A DNA stretch of 64,000 bases, from the NCBI GenBank assembly GCA_007026445.1, contig VDMD01000050.1, positions 62,001 to 126,000 on the forward strand, given 5' to 3'. The notes under the pieces were generated by a model, which was given only the letters and a program-made list of their open reading frames with translations, was not told where the DNA came from and searched no databases. Positions within the stretch are counted from its first letter, which is position 1; each line of letters opens with the position of its first letter. This document shows positions 33,956-45,438 of this stretch, in pieces. A program made the translations under genes and the position numbers. The DNA is from Schizophyllum amplum (taxonomy: Eukaryota > Basidiomycota > Agaricomycetes > Agaricales > Schizophyllaceae).

Positions 33956-33963
33956 GCCGGCCG
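33956..33963 (-). promoter_or_regulatory. Core promoter word CGGCCGGC, P450-1 side
   Basis: A core match on the minus strand 106 bases upstream of the P450-1 start at 33850. Flanks match those of the SDR site at 19451. Confidence 0.6.
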
Positions 33964-34202
33964 TCCGCTCGTGTAGCGGCCGTCGCGGCCACATCCGAGG
34001 TCATGTACGACTTGGAAAGAGGAGAAGCGTGAATCTATATCAAGTAAGCCGAGAGGAGCACGGCTTCTGCGATGTTGTTAATGATGATATACCAGAGGAA
34101 CAGGGCCATGGTCGAAGGCAAGAGGTTGAATACGAGATCGTGGGAACTTCGTTTCCTTTGTTTGTAAGTATCTGCTCACATGTAAATACCGCAGAACCGG
34201 AC

Positions 34203-34212
34203 CGGCCGGCGG
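34203..34212 (+). promoter_or_regulatory. CGGCCGGCGG promoter word, P450-2 side
   Basis: An exact match 135 bases upstream of the P450-2 start at 34347. About 95 bases further on, 34307-34322 holds a perfect 6-base-arm palindrome, GGCCGG-TCTT-CCGGCC, made of the same half-site. Confidence 0.75.
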
Positions 34213-34346
34213 CAGATCGCGGTCATTGTACTCTTGGTTTCAACCGTCATCATGCGCAATAGACCCGTGTTCGGCTTCCCGGACAAAGGTCATGCCCGTT
34301 CTTATAGGCCGGTCTTCCGGCCACCTGAAGCTCTGTTATTGCGGTC

Positions 34347-36642
34347 ATGCTGGATACGCCGCTTGCATCTGCGCTCGTCATTTTTTCTCTGACGGTCCTA
34401 TGGATCGCGCTCAGACACAAGAAACCTTATGAGCACCTTCCTGGTCCAGACAGCACGTCGATAATGGGATACCTTCCTCAGCTGCATGACGAAAAATCAC
34501 TGCATAGTTTCCATTACAGCATGTGTGCTCGGTACGGTCATGTAGCGCGTCTGCGCGGAGGGTTCTTCGGGGTGCGTCACTATCTGACTCTGCTGTCATT
34601 CTTCTAATTGTGAACAACCTAGCTCCAGAAGGACGCGCTATACATCACAGACCCCCTTGCTCTACACTCGATCTTGGTGCGCGATCAGCGCGTCTTTGAA
34701 GAATCGACGGAGTTCAGAGGGTGTGTCGCGTCGCTCTCCTGCGCTCTATAAGTCACTCATCATGCACGTAGGCTCTTTGGTATCATTCACCACGGCGAAC
34801 ATACCGCTACGGCATATGGCACGTCTCTGCAGCTTCCTTTCGTATGCTGATATTGACATTTCTGCAGGCGCCGCTCATAAACGTCTGCGTCGGGTGCTCA
34901 ATCCAATATTCACAGCCGCTTTTGTCTCCAAGCTCTCGCCTATCTTTTACAAAATTGGTTTTCAACTCCGGGACAGGCTTGCTGGCATGCTTCAAAACGG
35001 GCCAGCTGAAGCCACCAATATCGACATGCTTGATCTCCTGACGCGCACCGCTCTCGAGCTCATCTCTCAGGGCGGCCTGGGACATTCATTCAATAGCTTC
35101 GAAGAGGACAGCAAGGAGTTTGACACGTTCCACGAGGCGCTGACGACTGTTCTGTGAGTCATCTCCCCTTCGAGTGAGCCAGCCACTCATCGAAGTAGGC
35201 CAATGGGCGGTCGCTTGTTCCTAGTTTTCCCCTTTCTCAATGGATGGCGCAAGATGAAGCCGGCTTGGCTTCGGGGATTTCTCTCTGCTACTGTCAGGTA
35301 CATTCCCTGGCCGTCTGCGCGCAGAGTGAGTTGGCTTGTAATGCCAGAGCCGTTGCCACATCTGATGCGCCTCCAAGTTTAAGTGGGCTGTTGATACGAT
35401 GCACCCCGTCTGCAAGCGACTGTTCATGGACAAGAAGAGGCTCATTGCGCAAGGGAGCATCAGCGAGCTCGAGAAGACAGTTTCAGGCGGGAAGGACTTG
35501 TCGTCCCTACTCAGTAGGCTTCCATCATAACCGTCTTCCCAATTCCACTTATCCGTCGTACTCAGTCGCACGCAACTTCGAAATAGACGATGCGGACAGG
35601 ATGGACGACGAGATGGTCATTGCCACGATGAGGTCTTACTCTTCTTTCCGTTCCGTATGACTACTGAGCCTCTCTGCAGCTCCATCGTCTTGGGCGGACA
35701 AGAGACCACTGCCGGAGCCTTATCCCGTCTTCTCTGTCTGATGGCAGAAAGACCTGACCTTCAGCGGCGGCTTCGCGAAGAGCTGAATACCGCACAGTCT
35801 GTGAGTCAACTACTTCGTGGTCGGAGACGTTCGTTGACCAAAGTAGGGCAAGGAGGACGACGAGGAGCTCGACTATTACGAGCTCGACAAACTGCCCCTC
35901 CTCGACGGCATCTGCAGGGAGGCACTGCGGGTATTCGCGCCCGTGACCTTCGTCTGGAGGGAGTGCGTTATGTTCACCAACTCCTGTCACTTTTTACTGA
36001 CATTTCCATAGGACCTACGAGGACAGCGTCGTGCCTCTGCAGTTTCCCATCCGGGACCCCGCGACTGGCGCGGAGACGCGGGAGCTCCTCATCACCAAGG
36101 GAACACCCGTCTACATCGGCATGGGCGCGGCGAACCGGTCTACGACAATCTGGGGCGCGGACGCGGCGGAGCTGAAGCCGGAGCGCTGGATGGAGAAGAG
36201 TATCGACGAGAGTACCCCGAATGGGGTGAAGATGCCTGGTGAGCACACTTTGGGCGATGCTGGGACGCGGCTGATGCTTGTATCATCGTAAGGGATATAC
36301 TCGAACATCATGACCTTCCTCGGTGGTGGCCGTGCGTGCCCGTGAGTCTTAACTTGGATTTTGCATCGTTGTGCATGACTGAAATGTCTACCTTGCAGTG
36401 GCATGAAGTTTGCGATCTTGGAAATCAGTGAGTACATGCTCCCGAGCGCCGTTCTTGCTATATTGAAACTCACTTGCTATCCAGAGCTCGTCCTGTCGAT
36501 CCTGATCCCCGCCTTCGAGTTCATCTCGTGTCCAGAGGAGATCGATTGGCGCCTAGGTATCACTGTTGGTCCGTACGTCAAGGGCAAGGAGGAGGCTGGG
36601 CCCAGTGTGCCTCTCATGGTGAAGAAAATCGGCGGACAGTAG
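34347..36642 (+). CDS. Cytochrome P450 (cluster P450-2)
   Basis: A second monooxygenase, of a different subfamily from P450-1 and P450-3. It starts MLDTPLASALVIFSLTVLWI (membrane anchor), then the proline hinge YEHLPGPDSTS. Further landmarks: GAAHKRLRRVLNPIFTAAF near 34875 (C-helix region typical of agaricomycete P450s), I-helix VLGGQETTAGALSRLL near 35690, K-helix ICREALRVFAPVTF near 35912, PERW near 36180, haem loop FLGGGRACPGMKFAILEI near 36318-36420, and a C-terminal SVPLMVKKIGGQ to the stop at 36642. About 14 exons, all key motifs intact. The haem Cys loop is split by an intron after GRACP. Its divergent promoter is shared with P450-1. Confidence 0.9.
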
Positions 36643-37218
36643 GTAGACATGAAGCTACAATTGATTTTTTGCTTGCGCACAGCGCCTATCGATCGTATAT
36701 GCATACTGAACTTCGCGACGTGTAGTGTTATTCCAGTGCAGTGTTAAAGCGACGACCTCATCCGCCGCGTGTATACTAGTCCACTGTCAACCTTCGCAAG
36801 AGTTGAGTGGGTGTGGCGACGTTGATGTTGTGTTTAGACAAGTGTCGGTTCGAGCTTTGTGAGAAGAAATGAAGATTAGCATGGGACTTCGTCGTCCGCG
36901 ATGAGATACATACTGGTGCAGAGTCGCCATCTCCACTCGGATGAGTTTGCTGTACGGGAGACAAAAGCTTGGAATGTAGAACAGAAAAGCGGTCAGCTGT
37001 ATAAGCCTACAAACGACAGAGTGATGCCGGCGAACAAAACCAGGTCACAATATGTGGCGCACGGCGCCTGGGCTCTATGTTCGTAGTATAGTACCTTCGA
37101 TAGGCGAACTGTGTATCGTGTATAGAAAGGAAGAAGGGATAGGTGGGATATCGATGTGTTATCTTTAGTCACTTCATTGTCACTACTTCAACTGCCCTGT
37201 TCTTCGACGACATCTACT

Positions 37219-39419
37219 TAATCCTCCGTACGCGCTCCCTCAATGAGATCCACCGCACTGGCGCTCCGGGGTACAATCGTGCACTCGAAATCATCCGCAC
37301 GCCTGCAATAAAGCAAAGTGAGTCAGTAAAACACGAACCAAGGAGGAAGGACCACGATTGAGAAGGACAAGGAGCGACAACTCACAGCACGAGAATTCCG
37401 CCGTACGTCCCCGGAACATCGACCTCCTTCCCGTCTTTCGTTGTCTTCTTTATGTCGAATGTGGCGAGGATGGACGCCAGGGCCTGCCAGAGGATTGCCT
37501 CAGCGAGGTAGCGGCCGACACAGACGCTGTCGATCGAGTGCATATCAGCCAGCGAACATGAGATAGCAGGCGTGCATGATATGCCACGCTCACCGCCTGC
37601 CGAACCCGAATGCAATCGAGTGCCAGTTGCGAAGGTCGCCCTCGAGGAAGCGTTCGGGGCGGAAGACATTCGGGTCCCCGAATGTATGCTCGTCGTAGCA
37701 CATCGCCCTACAAGGGAGCATCAGTCGGAAGAGCAATCTGTCCTATTATTCGTACCAGATGTTTGGTAGGATCGTCACGCCTGGATTACGCAAGTCAGAT
37801 CAGTAGGAGCACATGAAAAGAACGACCACCAACAGACCTTTGGGGATGAGGTAGCCGTTATATATCATGTCCTGCACCGGGCTGTGCGGCAGACCTACGC
37901 CGGTCATCAGCTTGAAGATACAGCTGAAGACGCTGAGCCTGCCCACGTACCAATCGGCAGCGGCGGATGCATGCGAAGGGTTTCCTTGATGACAGCATCG
38001 AGATATGGCAGCGACGGACGGTCGCCAAAGTTGGGCAGTCTCTCGGGGCCGACAACGGCGTCGATCTCGGCTTGCGCGCGTCGTTGTACTTCCGGATATC
38101 GCACAAGCTCAAGCATGAGCGCGCGCATGCCTGCGAGCGTCTTGGCATCGTCAGTGTCGGTGGGGCATTCGAAGATAGGGTTTGAGCGCCGTACCGTATC
38201 GCTGGCAGCTAGTAGCGACGTGTAAGTTGAATTATGCGGATGCACTTGTTGATATAAAGACCCACCGGCGAAGAACTGCGATGCAACGCCTTTGAAGCGC
38301 ACTTCGTCTTCCGTACTCGTAGCTCGGTCGAGGAGACTTCGCATCCAGGAAGGCGGTGCCGTTCCATTCGCCTGTACGATGCTTAAGCTGATAATGGCTC
38401 ATGGACAGCACGACTACTCACAATTTGCTGCTTCACGATATTGAACGGCAGATCTCGCATGACTTTGACGAACGCGTTGGAGCGAGCAGCCAGTCTGCTG
38501 AAGGTTGAAGAGGCAGCCGAAAGCCAGGACGGGAGGAACCTCACTGTGGCCCTCATCAGCCGACAAACCTCGAGTAGTCCAGAGTACGCACGTGGTGGGA
38601 ACAGGAACACAAGCTGAGATCCCGGTAGCGTAGCTTCCTCGAGGCAGTGGATTGCTCCCTCGGTAGCCTCCATCAGATCCTGGCCATTTTTCGACTCGGC
38701 GTCGAAGCCGTAGCAGATATTGATAGACATGGCGCTCACGCATCTGTGCTATGTTATGAGAGGGAGTACAAAGGCGAGGGGATGGGTATTGACTGGCGAA
38801 TATGTTCCATGAAATTATTGGGTTCGCGCAAAAACTGCACAAGCAGTTTGTTGATGCATGGCACGACAGCTGGGTAGTGCGAAGGGACGGCGCCTGGGTT
38901 GAATTCCTGGTGGAATGCGCGGCGCGCGAGACGCCACTCATCGCCATAGTGCAGATGGCCAATGTTCGTGCCCCAGCCAATTCTGAATGCGTGGATTCAG
39001 GTCAAATGAGAGCTGTATATGCGAATCAGGGGACTCACAAGCTGATCATCACATTTTGTGGCCGGTCGGAGGTCAGACCAGCGCTCTTGTCTAAGATCTC
39101 GTATGCGGCCTCGGCAGAGTTGATGACGAGCATCTCGCGAGTAAGCGCTTTGAGGTAGACAATGTCGCCTGTGTACAAGGTTAAACGGGGTTGACGGATG
39201 GTGTAGGTATTTCAAGAGCGCGTGTGACGTACCGTACGTTTGCCCCCATTCCATGTATTTCAGCCATGCGTTGTCCTGCGGCATCTGCAAGAGGTTCCCT
39301 AGCAGAGGCATGCGCGGGGGGCCTGGAGGAAGCGGTGTTGCCTGACGGTTTCTCGCGTACATGGCGAGCCCGCAGGCAAACAACACCGAGGCAGCCAGTA
39401 GCTGCGCGTCTGAGGTCAT
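37219..39419 (-). CDS. Cytochrome P450 (cluster P450-3)
   Basis: A third monooxygenase, resembling the agaricomycete P450s often labelled O-methylsterigmatocystin-oxidoreductase-like. It starts MTSDAQLLAASVLFACGLAM with the hinge LPPGPPRMPLLGNLLQMP. Further landmarks: GDEWRLARRAFHQEF near 38945 (WRxxRR), I-helix FFA|AASDT|T across two introns near 38275-38150, K-helix DAVIKETLRMHPPLP near 38000, WAMCYDEHTFGDPN and RPERFLEG near 37650-37710, and haem loop FGFGRR|VCVGRYLAEA (join at about 37594/37530). The last exon ends VDLIEGARTED at 37219. About 12 exons and 500 residues, no lesion found. A promoter word lies 161 bases upstream. Confidence 0.9.
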
Positions 39420-39579
39420 AGGCGGTGAGAAGAGTCAAGCGACGAGCAGGAGTGTGTAAGCTATAGAAGAAATAGAGGGATGCATGTATCGCTCGGAAGA
39501 GCTCGAACTGCGCTGGCGTACTTGGGGTCGGGCTGTCATGCATCGTGCATTCATGGACGGCGTTTAAACGGCTATACAG

Positions 39580-39589
39580 CGGCCGGCGG
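39580..39589 (+). promoter_or_regulatory. CGGCCGGCGG promoter word, P450-3 side
   Basis: An exact match 161 bases upstream of the P450-3 start at 39419. Confidence 0.75.
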
Positions 39590-39969
39590 ACTTGGTTGAA
39601 GTTCGTGGCGACTGCAACATCAGGCTACTCAGGCTAGTCTGTATATCTGACATACATCAGGAACGGAGAAGCAGCTGCAACGAGACACGGCGGGCAGGAA
39701 CAAGGTGCAAAGACTGCGATGAGAGCAGGAAGTGTGACACAACGGTGACAACAAACGTGATTCAGACATGTTCGGCAAAAGCCGTTCATTTTGCTTTACC
39801 GCCAAGTTGTTCTCCCACCCTCACCTCGTATACGTTCTACTATCCTCCAGGTCTCGCTTCCCACGCAGGTCCCACTCCACTATGCTCTAGCCGTGATCTA
39901 TGAAGCCAGCATGAAGCAGTTCGCTGTGATGATGATTTCAAGCCTGCAGCAATGCGCACCAGATGCGCA

Positions 39970-39979
39970 CGGCCGGCGG
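39970..39979 (+). promoter_or_regulatory. CGGCCGGCGG promoter word, ABM-like copy 3 side
   Basis: An exact match 155 bases upstream of the ABM-like copy 3 start at 40134, nearly the same spacing as at copy 2 (148 bases). Confidence 0.75.
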
Positions 39980-40133
39980 CGCTAGTTTAGCACCGTAACG
40001 GCGCCACGCGCTGAGCAATCTCGGCCGCTTGTCGTCTGCCAACCTGTCCGGGCAACGCATCGGCTGTGCTCGCATAAAGTAGGAAGGTCGCACGACTTCC
40101 GCAATCCTCAGTTGCATCATATCGTGAACTATT

Positions 40134-40928
40134 ATGCCGATCCTCGAACTTTTCGCGTCTGTCGGTTTCGATGAGGCGCAATCTCTGTCTGAAGTCAAGG
40201 ATGCAGCCGCATCTATAGCTGAAGGAGAAGCACTCGCACTGTATGTTCTTTCGCCGCCATCGTGGCAGAGGGTTTCCGATCTCCCGCGTCAGAGTATTTG
40301 CAGGACGTGAAATCGAGGATCCCAACTACGTTCACTGGGCGCTGGGTATGTACCCCAATCGAATGGTACAGTATGCTATGGCTCACTGTTGTCCGTCACC
40401 CACAGAATGGCCCTCGCTTCGCGCTCGCGACGTGTCGATGCAGGACGGCAGCTATCAAAGACTCATGAAGGCCGTCGGTTCGAGCATACGCCGAGGGCCC
40501 ATCGTGACTAGTCTCCTCGATGACCAGATCAAACCATTTTCAGGCATCCTGGACACACCGGTGCCAGAATTTGCGGTCACCAAGGTCAAGGGGCGGGCAG
40601 CGCGTGCGCAGGCCGCCCAAGCCATCGATGGCATGCTCGCCAACCCGCACGAGCGCACGACTCAGGGCGAGGTAGTGCTGCGTGGCATAGACGACGAGGA
40701 CTGCGTCATCTTCGTCGCGGGGTGGAAATCTGTGGAGGTGAGTTCGGTCCGGCGCTGAACAGATGCAATTGTCCTTCCATGCCCGTGGAACTCCAAAGCT
40801 GACTGTGCTTACCTTTGTAGGATCATATGTCGGAGCTGTCCAAGCCTTCGCAGAAGGCCGTGAATGATCTGGCGGAATCGTGCATGGAGGTTGTATACAT
40901 TGGTCATTGTTCAGGGAGGATACTCTGA
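40134..40928 (+). CDS. Small ABM-like (dimeric alpha/beta-barrel) protein, copy 3
   Basis: This is the third paralogue. It starts MPILELFASVGFDEAQSL at 40134. A second exon reads GREIEDPNYVHWAL (40307-40348). The third runs from EWPSLRARDVSMQDGSY at 40407 through DTPVPEFAVTKVKG near 40550 to FVAGWKSVE at 40738. The last exon (DHMSELSKPSQKAVNDL) ends at the stop 40926-40928. About 215 residues. The layout is the same as copies 1 and 2. In copy 3 the conserved ENP becomes EDP and GWES becomes GWKS. I infer a duplicated ferredoxin-like/ABM fold, as in small enzymes that tailor fungal metabolites. It is divergent from P450-3. Confidence 0.7.
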
Positions 40929-41177
40929 GTCTTGAGTTTTGAGGAGACGTCACGCGTCACAGCTCCAATGATTATGAAGGAAGTCAGAACGTTACAATGG
41001 CAAGTGTTGATGTGAATTCATTGGAAGATGGTCTTGAGTCTTGTCAAAGGAATTTTTTCTGTATGAGTAAGTATCTGAAGTCGAACCGAACAAATAAAGG
41101 GACATGCCGAAAAGGAGATAGCAAAGCCAAATATGCGCAAAGTGCATCTTGCCATTGTCCCCTTCATGCGCAAGTTG

Positions 41178-41187
41178 CCGCCGGCCG
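41178..41187 (-). promoter_or_regulatory. CGGCCGGCGG promoter word, upstream of the NRPS
   Basis: An exact match on the minus strand (plus strand CCGCCGGCCG), 79 bases upstream of the apparent NRPS start at 41266. Confidence 0.75.
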
Positions 41188-41265
41188 CAAAAGTTACCTC
41201 TAGATCAGCGACTACAATATTAATGATGAAGTTCGACTACGCAAAGCCGTACTCGACCCAGTGTC

Positions 41266-44200
41266 ATGGCAGTTGCACTTGCGTTCCCTTCGGATCTCCT
41301 TCACGCCAACGGCGTAACCAAGAGCGTTCACGAATTCCGGATTCCTGGGGCCATCCTCCAGCATTCTCAAACCCGCGATGTTCTTCTTCTCGCTGCGCTT
41401 TCTGCGGTCCATGTGCTGGCGACTGGCATTGAGGACGCGGCTGTAGGTGAGTTAATCTTTCATGCGTCCTGAGCAAGAGCTTCATTGCTGCTCATAGCAT
41501 TCGTGGACAACGAGGGTCGCATGCAATACATATCCCTTCATGTCGACGAGGACATGACGGCAGGAGAAGCTATCGCAGCTGTACAACATGCATTCACCAA
41601 GGCCCGCACCGTTGACACGCAAGATCGACTATCCGACATGAAACAGTTTTGTACAGCGCTAAATGTTCGTCACGGAAGGACGTTCAGTGCGTGATAATGT
41701 CCCTCTTGCAAACAGAGTTACTGATGTGCCACAAGTGGCTTCCCCTTGGCTGTATCGTCTGACGGCGTCCACTGCACCTTTGCCGGCGACGCGACCCTCT
41801 ATTCCCCGGCGAACATCTACAACATCGCCAGCAATGTCCTCGATGCGCTCAAAATTGTCGCCGAATCTCCCGCCACGTTAATCTCCGACTTCAGCTTTCC
41901 TAGCGCATTGTCAAGATTGCACAAGGCCGGCATATCTCTCGCACCCCCGCCTCCTCCGTCCCACGGGGTCAGAACTTTCCGCGACGCGTTCGCTCGCGCG
42001 GCATCAGCATATCCTACCAACGTCGCACTTACGGACGGCGAGACGGACTACAACTACGCCGAATTCGACGCGCTGACTGATATGCTGGCCGATGAGATAG
42101 CCGAAATTCTTTCTGGCGGCGCAGACACAGGATTCATCGCCACCTGCATCCCGTCGTCTCCTATCGCCATCATCGTCCTGTACGCCATAATCAAGTACGG
42201 AAACGCGTACGTTCCACTTGACGTGCGCTTGCCGACATCGCGCCTGAAGCACTCGCCGAAGACTCTGGCGCCGCGCTTCTCATCACATGCGCCGACTCGC
42301 CAGATATACCCGCAGGTTCTGTGCTCAGGCTGGACGTCTCGAACTTCTTGTCGAAGAACAAGCATCGTATGATGGACTGGACAGGCAGCAGCAGGACGCT
42401 GTGGGCGCGTCACGCCGAGCGAGCTGGCGTACGTTCTGTACACGAGTGGCATACTGGACTCCCGAAGGGCGTGCGCATGACGGTGTCCGCCGTCTTGTCC
42501 CTGATATACGATCGCGCTGTGGGACTCATTACGCCCGACATGCGTGTCGCACAGGTTCTCAACCTCGCGTGGACGGATGTCTGCTGGACACATGCTCTAC
42601 CCTCACTATGGGCGCAGCCCTCGTCTGCTTCTCCTCGTTTGAGGTCCTCGACCCTAAGAATCTCGCCAAACTGATTCGCCTCCGCCAGGTCAATGTCACT
42701 ACGTTCGCGACGTCACTTTTCCGCCAGGTGCTCTCGGTCGCGCCAGATCTGTTGCGAACATACGCCTGGTCGTCGTCGGTGGAGAGGCACTGGATTTCAC
42801 GCAGTGCCGCCGTTTCCGAGCCGTTCAATTCGACGGCCGAGTTGATCAATGGATACGGTCCTACTGAGACCTGCCTCATGGCGTAAGCTCTCTGCCATCG
42901 ATACGATATACTTGTAACTGATCAGCTTGACAGAACCGCCTACTCTGTCCATCGCTTGCTAGAGCAGGGCCCTGTGCCTATCGGCGGCCACTCAAGTATA
43001 CGCAGTGTGTCGTGCTTGACAAGCAAATGCGGCTGGCACCACCCGGGATACCTGGGGAGCTATACATCGGCGGGCGCGGTCTCGCTGCGGATACTTAAAC
43101 CGACCAGCCGAGACCGCCGCAGCGTTCGTCCGTATATCAATTCCAGGCCTCGATCAGCCACCATCCATTTCTATCGAACGGTGCGTGCTCTGTGAGATGC
43201 CGCTTTTCATCATCTGATGCGCGCATATCAGGGAGACCTCGTGAGGTGGCTTCCCAGCGGTGACATGCAATTCGAGAGACGCCTACAGGCGGGGCAGATT
43301 AAGATACGCGGACAGCGTCTTGAACTTGCGGAGGTCGAAGCCGTAATTGTGAGCAGTGGCCTGCGAAGGACGCTGCAGTCGTATATGTGAAGCCTGCGAC
43401 GGCCGGTCGCCATATCTCGCTGCGTTCGTGGTACCATCTCGCGACAACAACGCCGTACTCGACCCGCACGCGTTCGTGCGCGCGCTGAAGGCAGCGGTTC
43501 CTGCATATATGGTCCCGCACGCGGTCTATATCCAGGATACACTTCCACGAACAACAACGGGAAGCTTGACCGACGGGCTCTCGAAGGCATGGCGCTGCAG
43601 CGGGATACCGAGCCGGTAGACAACGGCGCAGCTAAGGCAACACACAATGGGGATCACTGCACGACGGAGACACCGAGGACCGTATCTGCGCTATCTACAG
43701 CCAGATCATCGGAGTCAAGCAGGTCCGCGCAGAGGATGACTTCTTCGATGTGGGCGGCCACTCGCTGCTCGCCATGCAGGTCAAGTGGCGCCTCGACAAG
43801 GAATTCGGTGCGTTATCACCATGCAGGATATTTCCAGGGAGCCACGCCGCGTCACCTCGCCAGCTTGCTCGAGAAGTCGACATGTACCTCCGTCAAGTCC
43901 ATCGCCGAGGTGGTACGCATGCTCCCCAACGCCAATGGGTCCGAATACCCGCTTTCCGCGGGTCCCGTGGCAGTACTCTGCGAGTAGCTCGCCGGGCGAT
44001 ATCGTCAGCCACTGCCCATTCTGGCTGAGGCTCAGGGGGCCGCTGGATGAAGACCTGCTCGAGCGTGCTGTACAGGATATGGCGCGTCGACAGGACATAC
44101 TCAGGACTGTCTTCATCGAAGCCGATGACGACCTTCGCGCGCGTGCTTGACTGGCTTCCCACTCTGGAGAAGGTCGATGTGCTGGGATGAAGGGGACGCC

Positions 44201-45221
44201 TCTGGCGGCGCGTCTGCCATCATGCGAGCAAACCGTTCGACATCGCGGGCGAGCCGCCTTTCCGTCCCACCCTCTTCCGTCTAGGGCCCCAGGAGTACGT
44301 GCTTTGCTCCCTCGACCATATCATTACCGATGGATTCTCGGAGGACGTCATCATCAAGGAGCTCGCGAATACTACGGCGCTCTCTGTGGCAGTCCGCCCC
44401 GTGCTTCCTGCGCTCCCGGTATCATGTGCCGACTTTGCCCGCTGGGAGCAGAGCGAGTCGTTCGCTGCGCTCATTGCGCCGCAATTGGACTACTGGGCAG
44501 CGCAGCTGCAGGGATCTTCTGCTGCAGCCTTTGTCGACGCTGAACTCCCCGACGCGAATCATTCGGCGCGGTCTACAGCTGGCGCCTGCGTGCCCATCGC
44601 GCTGTCCGAGTCGCTCGTGGCGCGCATCGACGCAGCGTGTACAGCCATGCGCGTGACGTTCACCATGGCGCTCATGGCGGCCCTGCGCGTCGTCCACTTC
44701 CGCCGCACAGGCATAGCCGACGCCGTCTCGGTGGGGCGACCGCCAACCGCCAGCGCTCGGAGATCGCACCGCTGCAGGGATTCTTCGCGACGGCGCTGAT
44801 GTACCGCATCCACGTCGCGCCAGGACAGACGTTCCGGGAGGTGCTGGAGCAGACGCGGACGCTGTCAGTCGAGGGCTTCGCCCACACCGATGCGCATATG
44901 GCGACGATCATGGAGGCGCTGTGGGCGCGCGCGCTGGCGCCGGGGAACGTGCCGATGCGCATCGCTATGGGCTATGTTATTCACGACGCTTCGTCCTGCG
45001 AGGCTGCAGGCGTCCAGATGGAGCGGATGGAGGTCAACATGCATGCGGTGCAGCTCGACATGGAGATATATTTCGGCCGCACGGCGGGGAGCGAGAAGGT
45101 GACGGGCGAGATCAACTATCGCAAGGACCTTTTCAGCGAATCGTACGTCCAGGGTCTAGCCGCGGAGACGAAGACCGTATTGGAGAAGTTTGCGGAGACA
45201 TCTGAGTTTTTGGTGGACTGA
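41266..45221 (+). pseudogene. Frameshifted non-ribosomal peptide synthetase (partial C - A - T - C)
   Basis: Order of parts: a region resembling the C-terminal half of a condensation domain (41266-41930); an adenylation domain (LTDGETDYNYAEF near 42030, YTSG/TGLPKG near 42440, NGYGPTE near 42847, GDLVRWL near 43230, IKIRGQRLELAEVEA near 43300); a thiolation domain with DDFFDVGGHSLLAMQ near 43740, Ser present; and a condensation domain with DHIITDG near 44312, where the first His of HHxxxDG is Asp but the catalytic second His stays. The stop is at 45221. Conserved motifs fall in successive frames separated by single-base steps, at about 42250, 42452, 42755, 42830, 43090, 43410, 43560 and 43825. 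A step inside the A3 loop cannot be an intron. Either it is a dead gene or the local sequence is faulty. It would have made or extended a peptide scaffold. Confidence 0.8.
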
Positions 45222-45438
45222 TAGATCTGGTTTTTCGGTGGATCATGATTTGTTGACCACATATTGATATTTCACCCTTCTCCTGCGTACTGTCCTCCTC
45301 TCTCGTAGCAGTCTCTTCGCATATATACGGCGGGCAGCGATGGCAAGGCGGCCCTTCCTTCCCTTGTACCAGATATATACCGTTCTACCAGTCCCGCTAG
45401 TAAATATGAACTCTGACTTGCAGTATACGAGCGCAGAG

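Larger units (their letters stand above)
39420..40133. other. Divergent promoter region of P450-3 and ABM-like copy 3
   Basis: A 714-base gap with no gene. It carries two exact copies of the promoter word in the same orientation (39580 and 39970), one near each gene. Confidence 0.7.
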
